DNA from: Streptomyces asiaticus
GTDB taxonomy: Bacteria > Actinomycetota > Actinomycetes > Streptomycetales > Streptomycetaceae
Length of the DNA stretch: 64,000 nucleotides
NCBI RefSeq assembly: GCF_018138715.1
Contig: NZ_JAGSHX010000006.1
Location: 2,604,001 to 2,668,000, forward strand
Reading direction: 5' to 3'
Position numbers and translations under genes: made by a program
In this document: in pieces, positions 24,438 through 33,470 of the stretch
Numbering within the stretch: the first letter of the stretch is position 1
How the letters are laid out: every line of letters starts with the position of its first letter
The notes under the pieces: generated by a model
The model's input: only the letters and a program-made list of their open reading frames with translations
The model's database searches: none
What the model was told of the DNA's origin: nothing

Positions 24438-25012
24438 CGTTCGCCGGGTTCATTGCCTCCGGTGGCCGACCAGTCTGTGGGAAGGGTGTAGTGCCAGCCG
24501 TCCTGCCATCTGAACGGCGCGTCGACCAGGTCTTCGATCGAGGCGCCGGTCAGTAGGCAGTCGAGGGCCCATCTGTTGGCGGAGTGGGCGATGACCAGGA
24601 CGCGGTGTCCGCTCCAGTCGCCAGCGAGGTCATGGAGGAAGTCCCTGGTGGCCGCGATGACCTGGCGGTAGCTCTGGCCACCGGGGAACGGGACGTCGAT
24701 GTGCCGGGAGCGTTCGGGGGCAAGGATGGTCACGGGGCAGCCGTTGAGCTCGCCGTAATCGCATTCCCGCAGTCGAGGGTCCTGGTGGATGGGGATGGTG
24801 GTCCCGGAGAAGGCGATCTGGGCGGTCTCCACCGCCCGGTGGAGGTCGGAGACGAAGACGGCCGCGAAATTGTCGTGGCGGCGGCGGTCGCCGAGTTCGG
24901 CGGCGACGCGCCGCCCGGCGGCGGAGAGCCTGCCGGGCAGCCAGCCCGTGGCGATGCCGTTCTCGTTGTCCTCAGTGATCGAATGAGTCTCGTAGACGAT
25001 GTCGACCGCCAT
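24434..25012 (-). CDS. Histidine phosphatase-family protein with altered RHG motif
   Basis: Predicted 192 residues of the phosphoglycerate mutase-like fold. The usual N-terminal LVRHGET is replaced by VYETHSITEDNE, keeping the phosphoacceptor His but losing the Arg and Gly. The other elements are present: ATGWLPGRLSAAGRRVAAELG, FVSDLHRAVETAQIAF, RLRECDYGELNG and VLVIAHSANRWALDCLL with the second His. It is probably a phosphatase or mutase with a special substrate, or a weak enzyme. The ATG at 25012 was chosen by CGGAG upstream. It faces the small gene at 24108 with a four-base overlap. Confidence 0.82.
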   Translation of the reverse strand: MAVDIVYETHSITEDNENGIATGWLPGRLSAAGRRVAAELGDRRRHDNFAAVFVSDLHRAVETAQIAFSGTTIPIHQDPRLRECDYGELNGCPVTILAPERSRHIDVPFPGGQSYRQVIAATRDFLHDLAGDWSGHRVLVIAHSANRWALDCLLTGASIEDLVDAPFRWQDGWHYTLPTDWSATGGNEPGER

Positions 25013-25091
25013 GGCGGCTCCGTTCCGGTCGTGGCCCGGGTTGGCGGCACGCGTTGTGTTGCGGGGGACCGGCCCCATGCCGGTCCTCTCA

Positions 25092-25244
25092 CTAGTCGTC
25101 GCCTCCGCGCCAGGTGGTGCGCACCCGGCGCCATGCCTCGATGACGGCCGGGAGCTTGGACAGGAGCTCCGCTGACAGGGTCAGTATCAGTCCGGCGAGG
25201 CCGAAGGCCGCGAGGACGAGCAGGGTGACGGTGTCCCAGTCCAC
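25092..25244 (-). CDS. Small single-span membrane protein, 50 residues
   Basis: A short frame from a GTG at 25244 to a TAG at 25092. It reads VDWDTVTLLVLAAFGLAGLI and continues LTLSAELLSKLPAVIEAWR before a basic end (RRVRTTWRGGDD). One membrane helix plus an amphipathic helix is the pattern of small regulatory membrane peptides. GAAGGG lies about 10 bases upstream. It precedes the histidine phosphatase-like gene by 79 bases on the same strand, so they may be co-transcribed. No homologue was recalled. Confidence 0.5.
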   Translation of the reverse strand: MDWDTVTLLVLAAFGLAGLILTLSAELLSKLPAVIEAWRRVRTTWRGGDD

Positions 25245-25509
25245 CAGTTCTCAACCCTTCGATCGGGGTGGTCGAACCGATGGCCCGGCAGGCTCAGCCC
25301 GACCACCTCGTACGGTGGTCAGCTGAGGTCCTGCCGACGTCCAAGATCTCAATACGAACGGCCGGAGAGCGGTGCTCTCCGGGACCGTCGGCAATTCCAG
25401 CCACCACGCGGGCGGCGGCCGGCTTTTTTCGTGCACCCCGAGACGTCGGGCATGGGGTGGCACGTTCCCCCGTGCCGAACGGTCCGTCACCAGTTTAGCC
25501 GCCGGAGGC
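25245..25509. other. Gap with two hairpins, downstream of glgP
   Basis: GACCACC (25301-25307) / GGTGGTC (25314-25320) and CCGGAGAGC (25362-25370) / GCTCTCCGG (25374-25382) form two stem-loops. A run of six T follows at about 25424. They may end transcription from either side. No gene was seen. Confidence 0.4.
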
Positions 25510-28170
25510 TCAGCGCATCAGGACTCCCGCCGCCTCGGATGTGGTCTCCGAGGGGATGGCGATGAGGCCCGGTTCGGCGGGGTGGGAGAGGAGGGGGTGG
25601 GTGGGGAGGACGCGGATGGTGTAGCCGAAGGGGCCGGTGCGGTTGAGGGCCAGGGGGGCTTCGTAGAGGCGGCTGCCTTCGAGGTCGGGGCCCGCGGTGG
25701 GTTTGAGGGGGACGTGGGTGGCGTCGGTGATGTGGTCGGTGTCGTCCACGCGGCCCGCCACGGCCTGGACTTCGACGTCCGCCGGGTCCAGTGCGCCGAG
25801 GCGCACCCGGACGCGGAGGGAGAGCGTCGAGCCGAGTTCGGCGGCGCCGCCCGGGGCGGGTGGGGTGAGCTGGGCCTCGACGTGGTCGACGGCGACGTCC
25901 GGCCAGGCGGCGCGGATCCGGGTCTTCCAGGTGGCCAGTTCGGCGGCCGCCTCGAGGTTCAGGGCCCGGTGGGAGCGGGCGGCGGGGGCGTAGAGGCGCT
26001 CGACGTATTCGCGGACCATGCGGCCCGCGAGCACCTTGGGGCCGAGGGTGGTGAGGGTGCGGCGGACCATGGCGATCCAGCGGCCGGGGAGGCCGTCCAG
26101 GCCGCGGTCGTAGAAGCGCGGGGCGACCCGCTGCTCCAGCAGGTCGTAGAGGGCGGCGGCCTCCAGGTCGTCGCGGCGGGTCTCGTCGATGGCGTCGCCG
26201 TCGGCGGTGGGGATGGCCCAGCCGAAGTCCGGCTCGTACCACTCGTCCCACCAGCCGTCGAGGACGGAGAGGTTGAGACAGCCGTTCAGGGCCGCCTTCA
26301 TCCCGCTGGTGCCGCATGCCTCCAGCGGGCGCAGCGGGTTGTTGAGCCAGACGTCGCAGCCGGGGTAGAGGTTCTGGGCCATGCCCATGCCGTAGTCGGG
26401 CAGGAAGACCAGGCGGTGGCGCACCCGGGGGTCGTCGGAGAAGCGGACCAGCTCCTGGACGAGGCGCTTGCCGCCGTCGTCGGCCGGGTGGGCCTTGCCC
26501 GCGACCACGATCTGGACCGGCCGCTCGGGGTGGAGCAGCAGCTCCATCAGCCGGTCCTGGTCGCGCAGCATCAGGGTGAGCCGCTTGTAGGAGGGGACGC
26601 GGCGGGCGAAGCCGATGGTGAGGACGTCGGGGTCGAGCACCCCGTCGATCCAGCCGAGCTCGGCGGTGCCCGCGCCGCGCTGCCGCCAGGAGGCGTACAA
26701 CCGCTGCCGGACCTCGGCGACCAGCCGCTTGCGCAGGGTGCGGCGCAGCTCCCACAGCTCGGAGTCGCCGAGGTGGCCGAACTGGCGGGCGCCGAGCCGG
26801 GTGACCTCGGGGGCCGTCCAGGTGGGCGCGTGCACCCCGTTGGTGACGGAGGTGATGGGCACCTCCTCGGGGTCGAAGCCCGGCCAGAGCCCGGCGAACA
26901 TCTCCCGGCTGACGCGGCCGTGCAGGGTGGACACCCCGTTGGCGCGCTGGGCCAGCCGCAGTCCCATCACGGCCATGTTGAAGAGGTTGGGCTCCCCGCC
27001 GGGGTAGGTCTCCATGCCGAGCGCGAGGATCCGCTCGACCTCGATCCCGGGCAGCTCGGCGTCGTCGCCGAAGTGGCGGGCGACCAGCTCGCGGTCGAAG
27101 CGGTCGATCCCGGCGGGCACGGGGGTGTGGGTGGTGAAGACGGTCCCGGCCCGTACCGCCTCATGGGCGGTGTCGAAGTCGGCCCCGTCGGCGATCAGTT
27201 CGCGGATGCGCTCCAGGCCCTGGAATCCGGCGTGGCCCTCGTTGGTGTGGAACACCTCGGGCTCGGGGTGGCCGGTGAGCCGGCAGTACGCGCGCAGGGC
27301 GCGGACGCCGCCGATGCCCAGCAGCATCTCCTGGAGCAGCCGGTGCTCGCTGCCGCCGCCGTAGAGCCGGTCGGTGACCTCGCGCTCGCCGTGGCCGTTC
27401 TCCTCCACGTCGGAGTCGAGGAGCAGCAGTGGCACCCTGCCCACCTGGGCCTGCCAGACGCGGGCGTGCAGCGGACGGCCGCCGGGCAGGGTGAGCGGGA
27501 TCCGGACGGGCCGTCCGTCCGTCTCGCACAGCTGGGTGAGCGGGAGCTCATCGGGGTCCAGGACCGGATAGCGCTCCTGCTGCCAGCCGTCGCGGGAGAG
27601 CGACTGCCGGAAGTAGCCGTGGCGGTAGAGCAGTCCGACGCCCATCAGGGGGACGCCGAGGTCGCTGGCGGCCTTGAGGTGGTCACCGGCGAGGATGCCG
27701 AGGCCGCCGGAGTACTGGGGCAGGGCGGCGGTGATCCCGAATTCCGGCGAGAAGTAGGCGATGGCGGTGGGGAGTCCTGAGGGGGCGGGTGGGACGGAGG
27801 GTACGGGCGCGCCTGGGGACACAGCAGGTACGGACTCGACCGGGGTCGGCCCGGCTCTGTCCTCGGCGGCGACCCGGCCCTGATACCACCGGGGCCCGGT
27901 CAGATAGTCGTGCAGATCATCAGCGGCCGCCGTGAGACGCCGCAGGAAGGAGCGGTCCTCGGCGAGGTCCGCGAGCCGGGAGAGGGGCACGGCGCCCAGC
28001 AGCCGCACCGGGTCGCCGCCCGACTCCCGCCATCCCTCGGGGTCCACGGACTCGAAGAGCTCGCGGGTCTCGGGGTGCCAGGACCAGCGCAGATTGCGCG
28101 CCAGCCGGTTGAGCGGTCGCAGGGGCTCCGGAAGGACGGGGCGCACGCTGAATCGACGAATGGCCTTCAC
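25510..28170 (-). CDS. glgP: Alpha-glucan (glycogen/maltodextrin) phosphorylase, GT35
   Basis: Predicted 886 residues. It releases glucose-1-phosphate from alpha-1,4-glucans. The start KAIRRFSVRPVLPEPLRPL matches the shorter, bacterial/archaeal 'type 3' phosphorylases, and the N-terminal part contains YFSPEFGITAALPQYSGGLGILAGDHLK. The PLP-binding lysine is Lys 625 in EACGTSGMKAALNG. The GTG at 28170 gives the family's normal N-terminus; the only SD-like AAGG directly abuts it, so the mRNA may be leaderless or nearly so. It is divergent from the rhamnogalacturonan lyase gene and belongs with glgE-treS-pep2-glgB further right. Confidence 0.93.
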   Translation of the reverse strand: MKAIRRFSVRPVLPEPLRPLNRLARNLRWSWHPETRELFESVDPEGWRESGGDPVRLLGAVPLSRLADLAEDRSFLRRLTAAADDLHDYLTGPRWYQGRVAAEDRAGPTPVESVPAVSPGAPVPSVPPAPSGLPTAIAYFSPEFGITAALPQYSGGLGILAGDHLKAASDLGVPLMGVGLLYRHGYFRQSLSRDGWQQERYPVLDPDELPLTQLCETDGRPVRIPLTLPGGRPLHARVWQAQVGRVPLLLLDSDVEENGHGEREVTDRLYGGGSEHRLLQEMLLGIGGVRALRAYCRLTGHPEPEVFHTNEGHAGFQGLERIRELIADGADFDTAHEAVRAGTVFTTHTPVPAGIDRFDRELVARHFGDDAELPGIEVERILALGMETYPGGEPNLFNMAVMGLRLAQRANGVSTLHGRVSREMFAGLWPGFDPEEVPITSVTNGVHAPTWTAPEVTRLGARQFGHLGDSELWELRRTLRKRLVAEVRQRLYASWRQRGAGTAELGWIDGVLDPDVLTIGFARRVPSYKRLTLMLRDQDRLMELLLHPERPVQIVVAGKAHPADDGGKRLVQELVRFSDDPRVRHRLVFLPDYGMGMAQNLYPGCDVWLNNPLRPLEACGTSGMKAALNGCLNLSVLDGWWDEWYEPDFGWAIPTADGDAIDETRRDDLEAAALYDLLEQRVAPRFYDRGLDGLPGRWIAMVRRTLTTLGPKVLAGRMVREYVERLYAPAARSHRALNLEAAAELATWKTRIRAAWPDVAVDHVEAQLTPPAPGGAAELGSTLSLRVRVRLGALDPADVEVQAVAGRVDDTDHITDATHVPLKPTAGPDLEGSRLYEAPLALNRTGPFGYTIRVLPTHPLLSHPAEPGLIAIPSETTSEAAGVLMR

Positions 28171-28309
28171 CCTTCGACGGTAGCGGCCGACGAGTCCCTG
28201 TTTCGACTGTTTCGCCCCGCACCCGAGAAGTCGGCCCGAAGGCGGCAACCTTTCAGGCCAAGGGGACGACTAGGGGTCACACCTTTCCCCCCAAGCCTTG
28301 GAGGACCAC

Positions 28310-30217
28310 GTGCGCTCTCGGGACAGTTCGCACACTCCGCCCCCCGCTCATCCGCCCAGATCCACCCCGCGCAGGGGCCGGGCGCTGGCCGCCGTCTGCG
28401 CGGCGGGCGCGCTGACCGTCACCTCGCTGGTGAGCGTCTCGGAGGCCGCCGAGGGCAAGGGGCCCACCCCGAAGGCGGCCGCCGCGGCCCAGCTCGAGAA
28501 GCTGGACCGGGGGCTGGTGAGCGTGCACACCGGCAATGACAACCTGGTCAGCTGGCGCTGGCTGGCCACCGACCCGGACGGTGTGACGTTCAACCTCTAC
28601 CGGGGTGGCGTCAAGGTCAACTCCTCCCCCATCACCACCACGAACTACCTCCACAAGGACGCCCCGAACAGCGCCGACTACACCGTGCGGGCTATTCGGG
28701 ACGGGGCGGAGCAGCCCGCCTCGCCGAGCGCGATCCAGTTCCGCCCGGGGTACTACGATGTGCCGATCTCACCCCCGGCGGGCGGCTCGGACTACACCTA
28801 TGAGGCGAATGACGCCTCGGTGGGCGACCTCGACGGCGACGGCGACCTGGACTTCGTCCTGAAGTGGCAGCCGACCAACGCCAAGGACAACTCCCAGTCG
28901 GGCGTCACCGGCAACACCATCGTCGACGGCTACACCCTCCAGGGGCAGCGGCTGTGGCGGATCGACCTGGGCCGCAACATCCGCTCCGGCGCCCACTACA
29001 CCCAGTTCCAGGTGTACGACTACGACGGCGACGGCCAGGCCGAGATCGCGATGAAGACCGCGGACGGCACGGTGGACGGCGCCGGTAAGGCGATCGGCAG
29101 CGCGTCCGCCGACTACCGCAACTCCAGCGGCTATGTGCTCAGCGGACCCGAATATCTGACGATGTTCAACGGCCGTACGGGCGCCGCGATGAGCACGGTG
29201 GACTACGTCCCGCCGCGCGGCACCGTCTCCTCCTGGGGCGACTCCTACGGCAACCGCGTGGACCGCTTCCTGGCCGGGACGGCGTATCTCAACGGCTCCA
29301 CCCCCTCGCTGATCGAGGCGCGCGGCTACTACACCCGCACCGTGATCTCCGCCTGGAGGTTCAGCGGAGGCCAGCTCACCCGGCAGTGGACGTTCGACAC
29401 CAACAGCTCCACCAACACCGGCAAGGGCTACGACGGCCAGGGCAACCACGCGCTGGCCACCGGCGATGTGGACGGCGACGGCAGGGACGAGATCGTCTAC
29501 GGCTCGATGGCCGTGGACGACAACGGCTCCGGGCTGTGGACGAACAAAAACGGCCACGGCGACGCCGCCCACCTCGGTGATCTCGACCCCTCCCGGGCGG
29601 GCCTGGAGTACTTCAAGGTGGACGAGGACTCCTCGAAACCGGGCTCGTACTTCGCCGACGCGCGCACCGGCCAGGTGCTGTGGTCCACCGCGTCCGGCGG
29701 CGACAACGGGCGCGGCGTGGCCGGTGACATCTGGGCGGGCAACGACGGCGCCGAGATGTGGTCCGCGCGGGACGACCAGATCCGCGACGAGGGCGGCGGC
29801 GCCAAGGGCCGTAAGCCCTCCTCGATCAACTTCCTGGCCTGGTGGGACGGCGACCCGGTGCGCGAGTTGCTGGACGGCACCCACATCGACAAGTACGGCA
29901 CCTCGGGTGACACCCGGCTGCTCACCGGCTCCGGGGTGCACTCCAACAACGGCACCAAGGCCACCCCGTCGCTGTCCGGCGACATCCTCGGCGACTGGCG
30001 CGAGGAGGTGGTCTGGCCGACCAGCGACAACAAGGCGCTGCGGATCTACTCCACGCCGTACGAGACCGACCGGAAGATCACCACGCTGCTCCATGACCGG
30101 CAGTACCGCGAGGCGCTGGCCTGGCAGAACACGGCCTACAACCAGCCCCCGCACCCCAGTTTCTTCATCGGCAACAAGATGGCGACCCCGCCGCGGCCGG
30201 CCATCACCACCCCGTGA
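28310..30217 (+). CDS. Secreted rhamnogalacturonan lyase (PL11)
   Basis: Predicted 635 residues with a signal peptide of about 50 residues (basic start, then LAAVCAAGALTVTSLVSVSEAAEG). The mature part begins LEKLDRGLVSVHTGNDNLVSWRWL, characteristic of PL11 rhamnogalacturonan lyases. It continues with calcium-binding blades of the beta-propeller (DLDGDGDLDFVLKW, YDYDGDGQAEIAMKTADG, DVDGDGRDEIVYG) and SGDILGDWREEVVW near the end. It cleaves the rhamnose-galacturonate backbone of pectin outside the cell. The GTG at 28310 has GGAGG five bases upstream. The pectate lyase gene follows 27 bases later, so the two form an operon for pectin breakdown. Confidence 0.92.
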   Translation: MRSRDSSHTPPPAHPPRSTPRRGRALAAVCAAGALTVTSLVSVSEAAEGKGPTPKAAAAAQLEKLDRGLVSVHTGNDNLVSWRWLATDPDGVTFNLYRGGVKVNSSPITTTNYLHKDAPNSADYTVRAIRDGAEQPASPSAIQFRPGYYDVPISPPAGGSDYTYEANDASVGDLDGDGDLDFVLKWQPTNAKDNSQSGVTGNTIVDGYTLQGQRLWRIDLGRNIRSGAHYTQFQVYDYDGDGQAEIAMKTADGTVDGAGKAIGSASADYRNSSGYVLSGPEYLTMFNGRTGAAMSTVDYVPPRGTVSSWGDSYGNRVDRFLAGTAYLNGSTPSLIEARGYYTRTVISAWRFSGGQLTRQWTFDTNSSTNTGKGYDGQGNHALATGDVDGDGRDEIVYGSMAVDDNGSGLWTNKNGHGDAAHLGDLDPSRAGLEYFKVDEDSSKPGSYFADARTGQVLWSTASGGDNGRGVAGDIWAGNDGAEMWSARDDQIRDEGGGAKGRKPSSINFLAWWDGDPVRELLDGTHIDKYGTSGDTRLLTGSGVHSNNGTKATPSLSGDILGDWREEVVWPTSDNKALRIYSTPYETDRKITTLLHDRQYREALAWQNTAYNQPPHPSFFIGNKMATPPRPAITTP

Positions 30218-30244
30218 AACCCCCCACCGAGAAGGAGATCCGAC

Positions 30245-31039
30245 ATGGCTGAACCACGCACCAGGTACCGGGCGATGGCCGGGGCCCTCGGCGCCGTCGC
30301 CCTCACCGCGGGCGCGATCACCACCGGGCTGACCCTGCCCACGGCCTCCGCCGCCACCTGGCCCACACCCAGCGGCACCCCGCAGGCGGTCTCCAAGACC
30401 ATCAGCGTCAGCGGGACCACCGACGGTGGTATGAAGCGCTACTACGGCTCCGGCGACCTCGGCAGTGACAACCAGGACGAGGACCAGGGCCCGCTGTTCG
30501 AGCTGAAGGACGGCGCCACCCTGAAGAACGTCATCCTCGGCGCCCCGGCCGCCGACGGCGTCCACTGCGAGGGCAGCTGCACCCTCCAGAACGTCTGGTG
30601 GGAGGACGTCGGCGAGGACGCCGCCACCTTCCGCGGCACCGGTAAGACGTTCAATGTCATCGGCGGCGGCGCCCGTAAGGCCGCGGACAAGATCTTCCAG
30701 TTCAACGGCGGCGGCACGCTCAACATCTCGGGCTTCGCCGGGCAGGACTTCTCGACCTTCGTCCGCTCCTGCGGCAACTGCTCCTCGCAGTACAAGCGCA
30801 CCATCAACGTGAGCAACTCCGAGATCACCGCCCCGGGCAAGGTCATCGGCGGGATCAACACCAACTACGGCGACTCGCTGACCCTGCGCGGGATCACGAT
30901 CGTCGGCGACAGCGGCAAGAAGATCGTCCCGTGCCAGAAGTACATCGGGAACAACACCGGCGCCGAGCCGAGCAAGAACGGCAGCGGCCCCGACGGCACC
31001 TCCTGCAAGTACAGCTCGTCCGATATCACCTACAAGTGA
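30245..31039 (+). CDS. Secreted pectate lyase (PL3)
   Basis: Predicted 264 residues with a signal peptide to about residue 36 (ending ASAAT). The mature protein has the PL3 parallel beta-helix pattern: EDQGPLFELKDGATLKNVILG, ADGVHCEGSCTLQNVWWEDVGEDA, and the later FVRSCGNCSSQYKRTI. Cysteines are paired as in secreted PL3 enzymes. It cleaves polygalacturonate by beta-elimination, calcium-dependent in this family. AGAAGGAG precedes the ATG. A strong hairpin at 31054-31092 ends the two-gene pectin operon. Confidence 0.93.
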   Translation: MAEPRTRYRAMAGALGAVALTAGAITTGLTLPTASAATWPTPSGTPQAVSKTISVSGTTDGGMKRYYGSGDLGSDNQDEDQGPLFELKDGATLKNVILGAPAADGVHCEGSCTLQNVWWEDVGEDAATFRGTGKTFNVIGGGARKAADKIFQFNGGGTLNISGFAGQDFSTFVRSCGNCSSQYKRTINVSNSEITAPGKVIGGINTNYGDSLTLRGITIVGDSGKKIVPCQKYIGNNTGAEPSKNGSGPDGTSCKYSSSDITYK

Positions 31040-31053
31040 TGTGCGGATGACCG

Positions 31054-31092
31054 CGCGCCGTGCCTGACCCTCACAGGGACAGGCACGGCGCG
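31054..31092 (+). terminator. Terminator after the pectate lyase gene
   Basis: A 13-bp stem CGCGCCGTGCCTG / CAGGCACGGCGCG (31054-31066 with 31080-31092), extended by CCCT/AGGG inside. No U-tract, as is common in this DNA. The next gene starts 24 bases later and must have its own signals or be read through. Confidence 0.78.
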
Positions 31093-31116
31093 TGCCCGTG
31101 CCGGATACTGGCGGGT

Positions 31117-31980
31117 ATGGACACAACCGCCGAGCTGGGGAGTTTTCTGCGCACCCGCCGCGCCGGGCTGCGCCCCGAGGACGTCGGCCTGGTCGCGTAC
31201 GGGACCCGGCGCCGGGTCCCGGGGCTGCGCCGCGAGGAGCTCGCGCAGCTGGCCGGGGTGAGCGCTGCGTACTACACCCGGCTGGAGCAGGGCCAGTCCA
31301 CCGGCGCCTCGGACGGGGTGCTGGACGCGCTCGCCCGCGCGCTGCGGCTGAGCCCGGACGAGCGGGCGCACCTCGGCCATCTGGCCCGTCCGCCGCGCGC
31401 CGGGCGGCGCCCCGCGCGGCGCGCCGAGTCCGCGCGCCCGGCGACCCGGCGGCTGCTCGCCGCGATGGACGGCGTACCGGCCGTGGTCCTCGGCCTTCGC
31501 TTCGACGTCCTGGCGTGGAATCCGCTGGGGCACGCCCTGATCGCCGGGCATCTGCCCGCCGACGCGCCCGAGCGCCCCGCCGACCGGCCCAACACCCAGC
31601 GGATGCTGTTCCTCGACCACCACACCCGGGAGCTGTATCCGGACTGGACGGGCGAGGCGCGGCGCGCGGTCTCCTCGCTGCGGGTGGTGACCGGGGCGCA
31701 CCCCGACGACCGGCGACTCGCGGAGCTGGTCGGTGAACTGACCGTGAAGAGCGGGGAGTTCGCGGCGCTGTGGTCGCGCCACCCGGTGCGCCGGTGCGCC
31801 TTCGGCACCAAGTCCTTCCACCATCCGCTGGTGGGGCCGCTGGAGCTGGACTTCGAGATGACCCGGCTGCCGGACTCCGGCGGCCAGGCCCTGCTGATGT
31901 ACGGGGCGGAGCCGGGGTCGCCGTCGGAGGCGGCGCTGCGGCTGCTGTCGAGGGAGGCGGTCGCGTTTTACGCCCCCTGA
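31117..31980 (+). CDS. XRE-family regulator with MmyB-like ligand domain
   Basis: Predicted 287 residues. The HTH lies at about residues 5-80 (LGSFLRTRRAGLRPEDVGL, RRVPGLRREELAQLAGVSAAYYTRLEQGQ), then the MmyB-type PAS-like ligand domain: VLGLRFDVLAWNPLGHALI, NTQRMLFLDHHTRELYPDW, LVGELTVKSGEFAALWSRHPVR. Members of this large Streptomyces family often act as local regulators. No strong ribosome site precedes the ATG at 31117 (GGCGGGT). It lies between the pectin operon and the S8 protease on the same strand, but the functional link is unknown. Confidence 0.88.
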   Translation: MDTTAELGSFLRTRRAGLRPEDVGLVAYGTRRRVPGLRREELAQLAGVSAAYYTRLEQGQSTGASDGVLDALARALRLSPDERAHLGHLARPPRAGRRPARRAESARPATRRLLAAMDGVPAVVLGLRFDVLAWNPLGHALIAGHLPADAPERPADRPNTQRMLFLDHHTRELYPDWTGEARRAVSSLRVVTGAHPDDRRLAELVGELTVKSGEFAALWSRHPVRRCAFGTKSFHHPLVGPLELDFEMTRLPDSGGQALLMYGAEPGSPSEAALRLLSREAVAFYAP

Positions 31981-32048
31981 TGCGCCCTTGTCGGGATCTT
32001 TCGTCCCACGCGACGCTTGCGCCGTCGAGTTGGGGAGGGGATCGTTCC

Positions 32049-33281
32049 ATGGCATGCGCATCTGCGGGCCCCCGGCGGAGGGTGGCGGCGCCGGCCGCCG
32101 TCGTCGCGGTGGTCCTGGTGGTCTTGTCGCCCGCTCAGACCGTTCCCGCGCAGGGGGTCCAGGCCACGGGCGGGGCGGGGACCCACGGCTATATCGTCGC
32201 CCTGAAGCGGGGCGCGGGAGCGCCCGCGGCGGCGTCCGGGGCGGGCCGGGCGCTGATCGAGCGGTACGGGGCGCGGGTGCGCCGGGTCTACCGCACCGCG
32301 CTCAACGGCTATGCGGTACGGGCGAACGCGGCACAGGCCGGGCGGCTGGCGGCCGATCCGCGGATCGCCTCGGTGACCCGGGACGAGCGGGTGTCGCTGC
32401 GCTGGTCCCGGGCGCGGTTACCGGCCCCGCCGCGCGGCCGGGCGCGGCCGCCGTGGGGTCTTGACCGGATCGACCAGCCGGACCGGCGGCTGGACGGGGC
32501 GTACACCGCGCCCCGCGGCGGCGGGCGCGGCACCACGATCTATGTGATCGACTCCGGGGTGCGCACCTCCCATGAGGATTTCGGCGGCCGGGCCCGCTCC
32601 GGCTGGGACTTCGTGGACGACGATCCGGTGGCCGAGGACGGCAACGGCCATGGCACCCATGTGGCCGCCACGGCGGCGGGCACCCGCTACGGCGTGGCGA
32701 AGGAGGCCACGATCGTGGCCGTACGGGTGCTGGACGACCGGGGCGAGGGCACCATCGCGCAGGTGCTGGCCGGAATGGACTGGGTGCTGCGACACGCCAG
32801 GCGGCCCGCGGTGGTCAATCTGAGTCTGGGCTCGGCGGCCGCCACCCCGCTGCCCGAGTGGGACGCGGCGGTGCGGGCGGGGATCGCCGCCGGTCTGGTC
32901 TTCACCGTGGCGGCGGGCAACCAGGACCGGCCCGCCGCCTCGTTCTCGCCGGGCCGGGTGCCGGGGGCGCTCACGGTGGGCGCGACCGACCGCGCCGACC
33001 GGCGCTCGGGATTCTCCAACTGGGGCCCGGGAGTTGACCTGTTCGCGCCCGGGGACCGGATCGTCTCGGCGTCCAGCGCGAGCGATACGGCGGCCAGGAC
33101 GCTGTCGGGCACCTCGATGGCGGCCCCGCATGTCGCGGGCGCCGCCGCGCTGTATCTCGCCGGCCATCGCTTCGCGACTCCGGCCCAGGTCGGGGCGGCG
33201 CTGACGGCCGGTGCGAGCAAGGGCCGGGTGCGCGGCGCGGGCCCGGGTTCGCCGAACCGTCTGCTGCGGGTGGCCAACTGA
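32049..33281 (+). CDS. Secreted subtilisin-like serine protease (S8), TTA-containing
   Basis: Predicted 410 residues: signal peptide to about residue 37, an I9-type inhibitor prodomain (YIVALKRGAGAP to about residue 117), then the S8A catalytic domain of the proteinase K type. Catalytic residues are Asp 168 (VIDSG), His 201 (GNGHGTHVA) and Ser 356 (SGTSMAAPHVAG). Leu 124 at the prodomain-catalytic junction is encoded by TTA (32418-32420), so translation should need the bldA tRNA and be linked to development. It starts 68 bases after the HTH regulator and is followed by a clear terminator. It should be exported and autoprocessed. Confidence 0.93.
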   Translation: MACASAGPRRRVAAPAAVVAVVLVVLSPAQTVPAQGVQATGGAGTHGYIVALKRGAGAPAAASGAGRALIERYGARVRRVYRTALNGYAVRANAAQAGRLAADPRIASVTRDERVSLRWSRARLPAPPRGRARPPWGLDRIDQPDRRLDGAYTAPRGGGRGTTIYVIDSGVRTSHEDFGGRARSGWDFVDDDPVAEDGNGHGTHVAATAAGTRYGVAKEATIVAVRVLDDRGEGTIAQVLAGMDWVLRHARRPAVVNLSLGSAAATPLPEWDAAVRAGIAAGLVFTVAAGNQDRPAASFSPGRVPGALTVGATDRADRRSGFSNWGPGVDLFAPGDRIVSASSASDTAARTLSGTSMAAPHVAGAAALYLAGHRFATPAQVGAALTAGASKGRVRGAGPGSPNRLLRVAN

Positions 33282-33308
33282 CGTAAACACAGAACGCATC
33301 GGCTGGAC

Positions 33309-33330
33309 GGCCCCGCCTACGGGCGGGGCC
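33309..33330 (+). terminator. Terminator after the S8 protease
   Basis: Perfect 9-bp stem GGCCCCGCC / GGCGGGGCC with a four-base loop, 27 bases after the stop. It separates the protease from the glgE operon promoter region (33331-33470), which is AT-richer near 33350-33400. Confidence 0.8.
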
Positions 33331-33470
33331 GATTCATGTACCCCGCGTTACGAACCGGTAGTTAACGGGAACCCGGATTGTCTCCCCATTCCGCAGGGGA
33401 AGGCTTTCCACGCGCGCCCCCCATGGCCGACCCCATCCGCCCACCAGAGTGAACGCGGACAGGAGCTGTC

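Noticed and set aside
28769..32050. A 1093-codon minus-strand open frame crossing four genes
   Set aside because: It crosses genes with clear catalytic motifs and has no ribosome site or domains.
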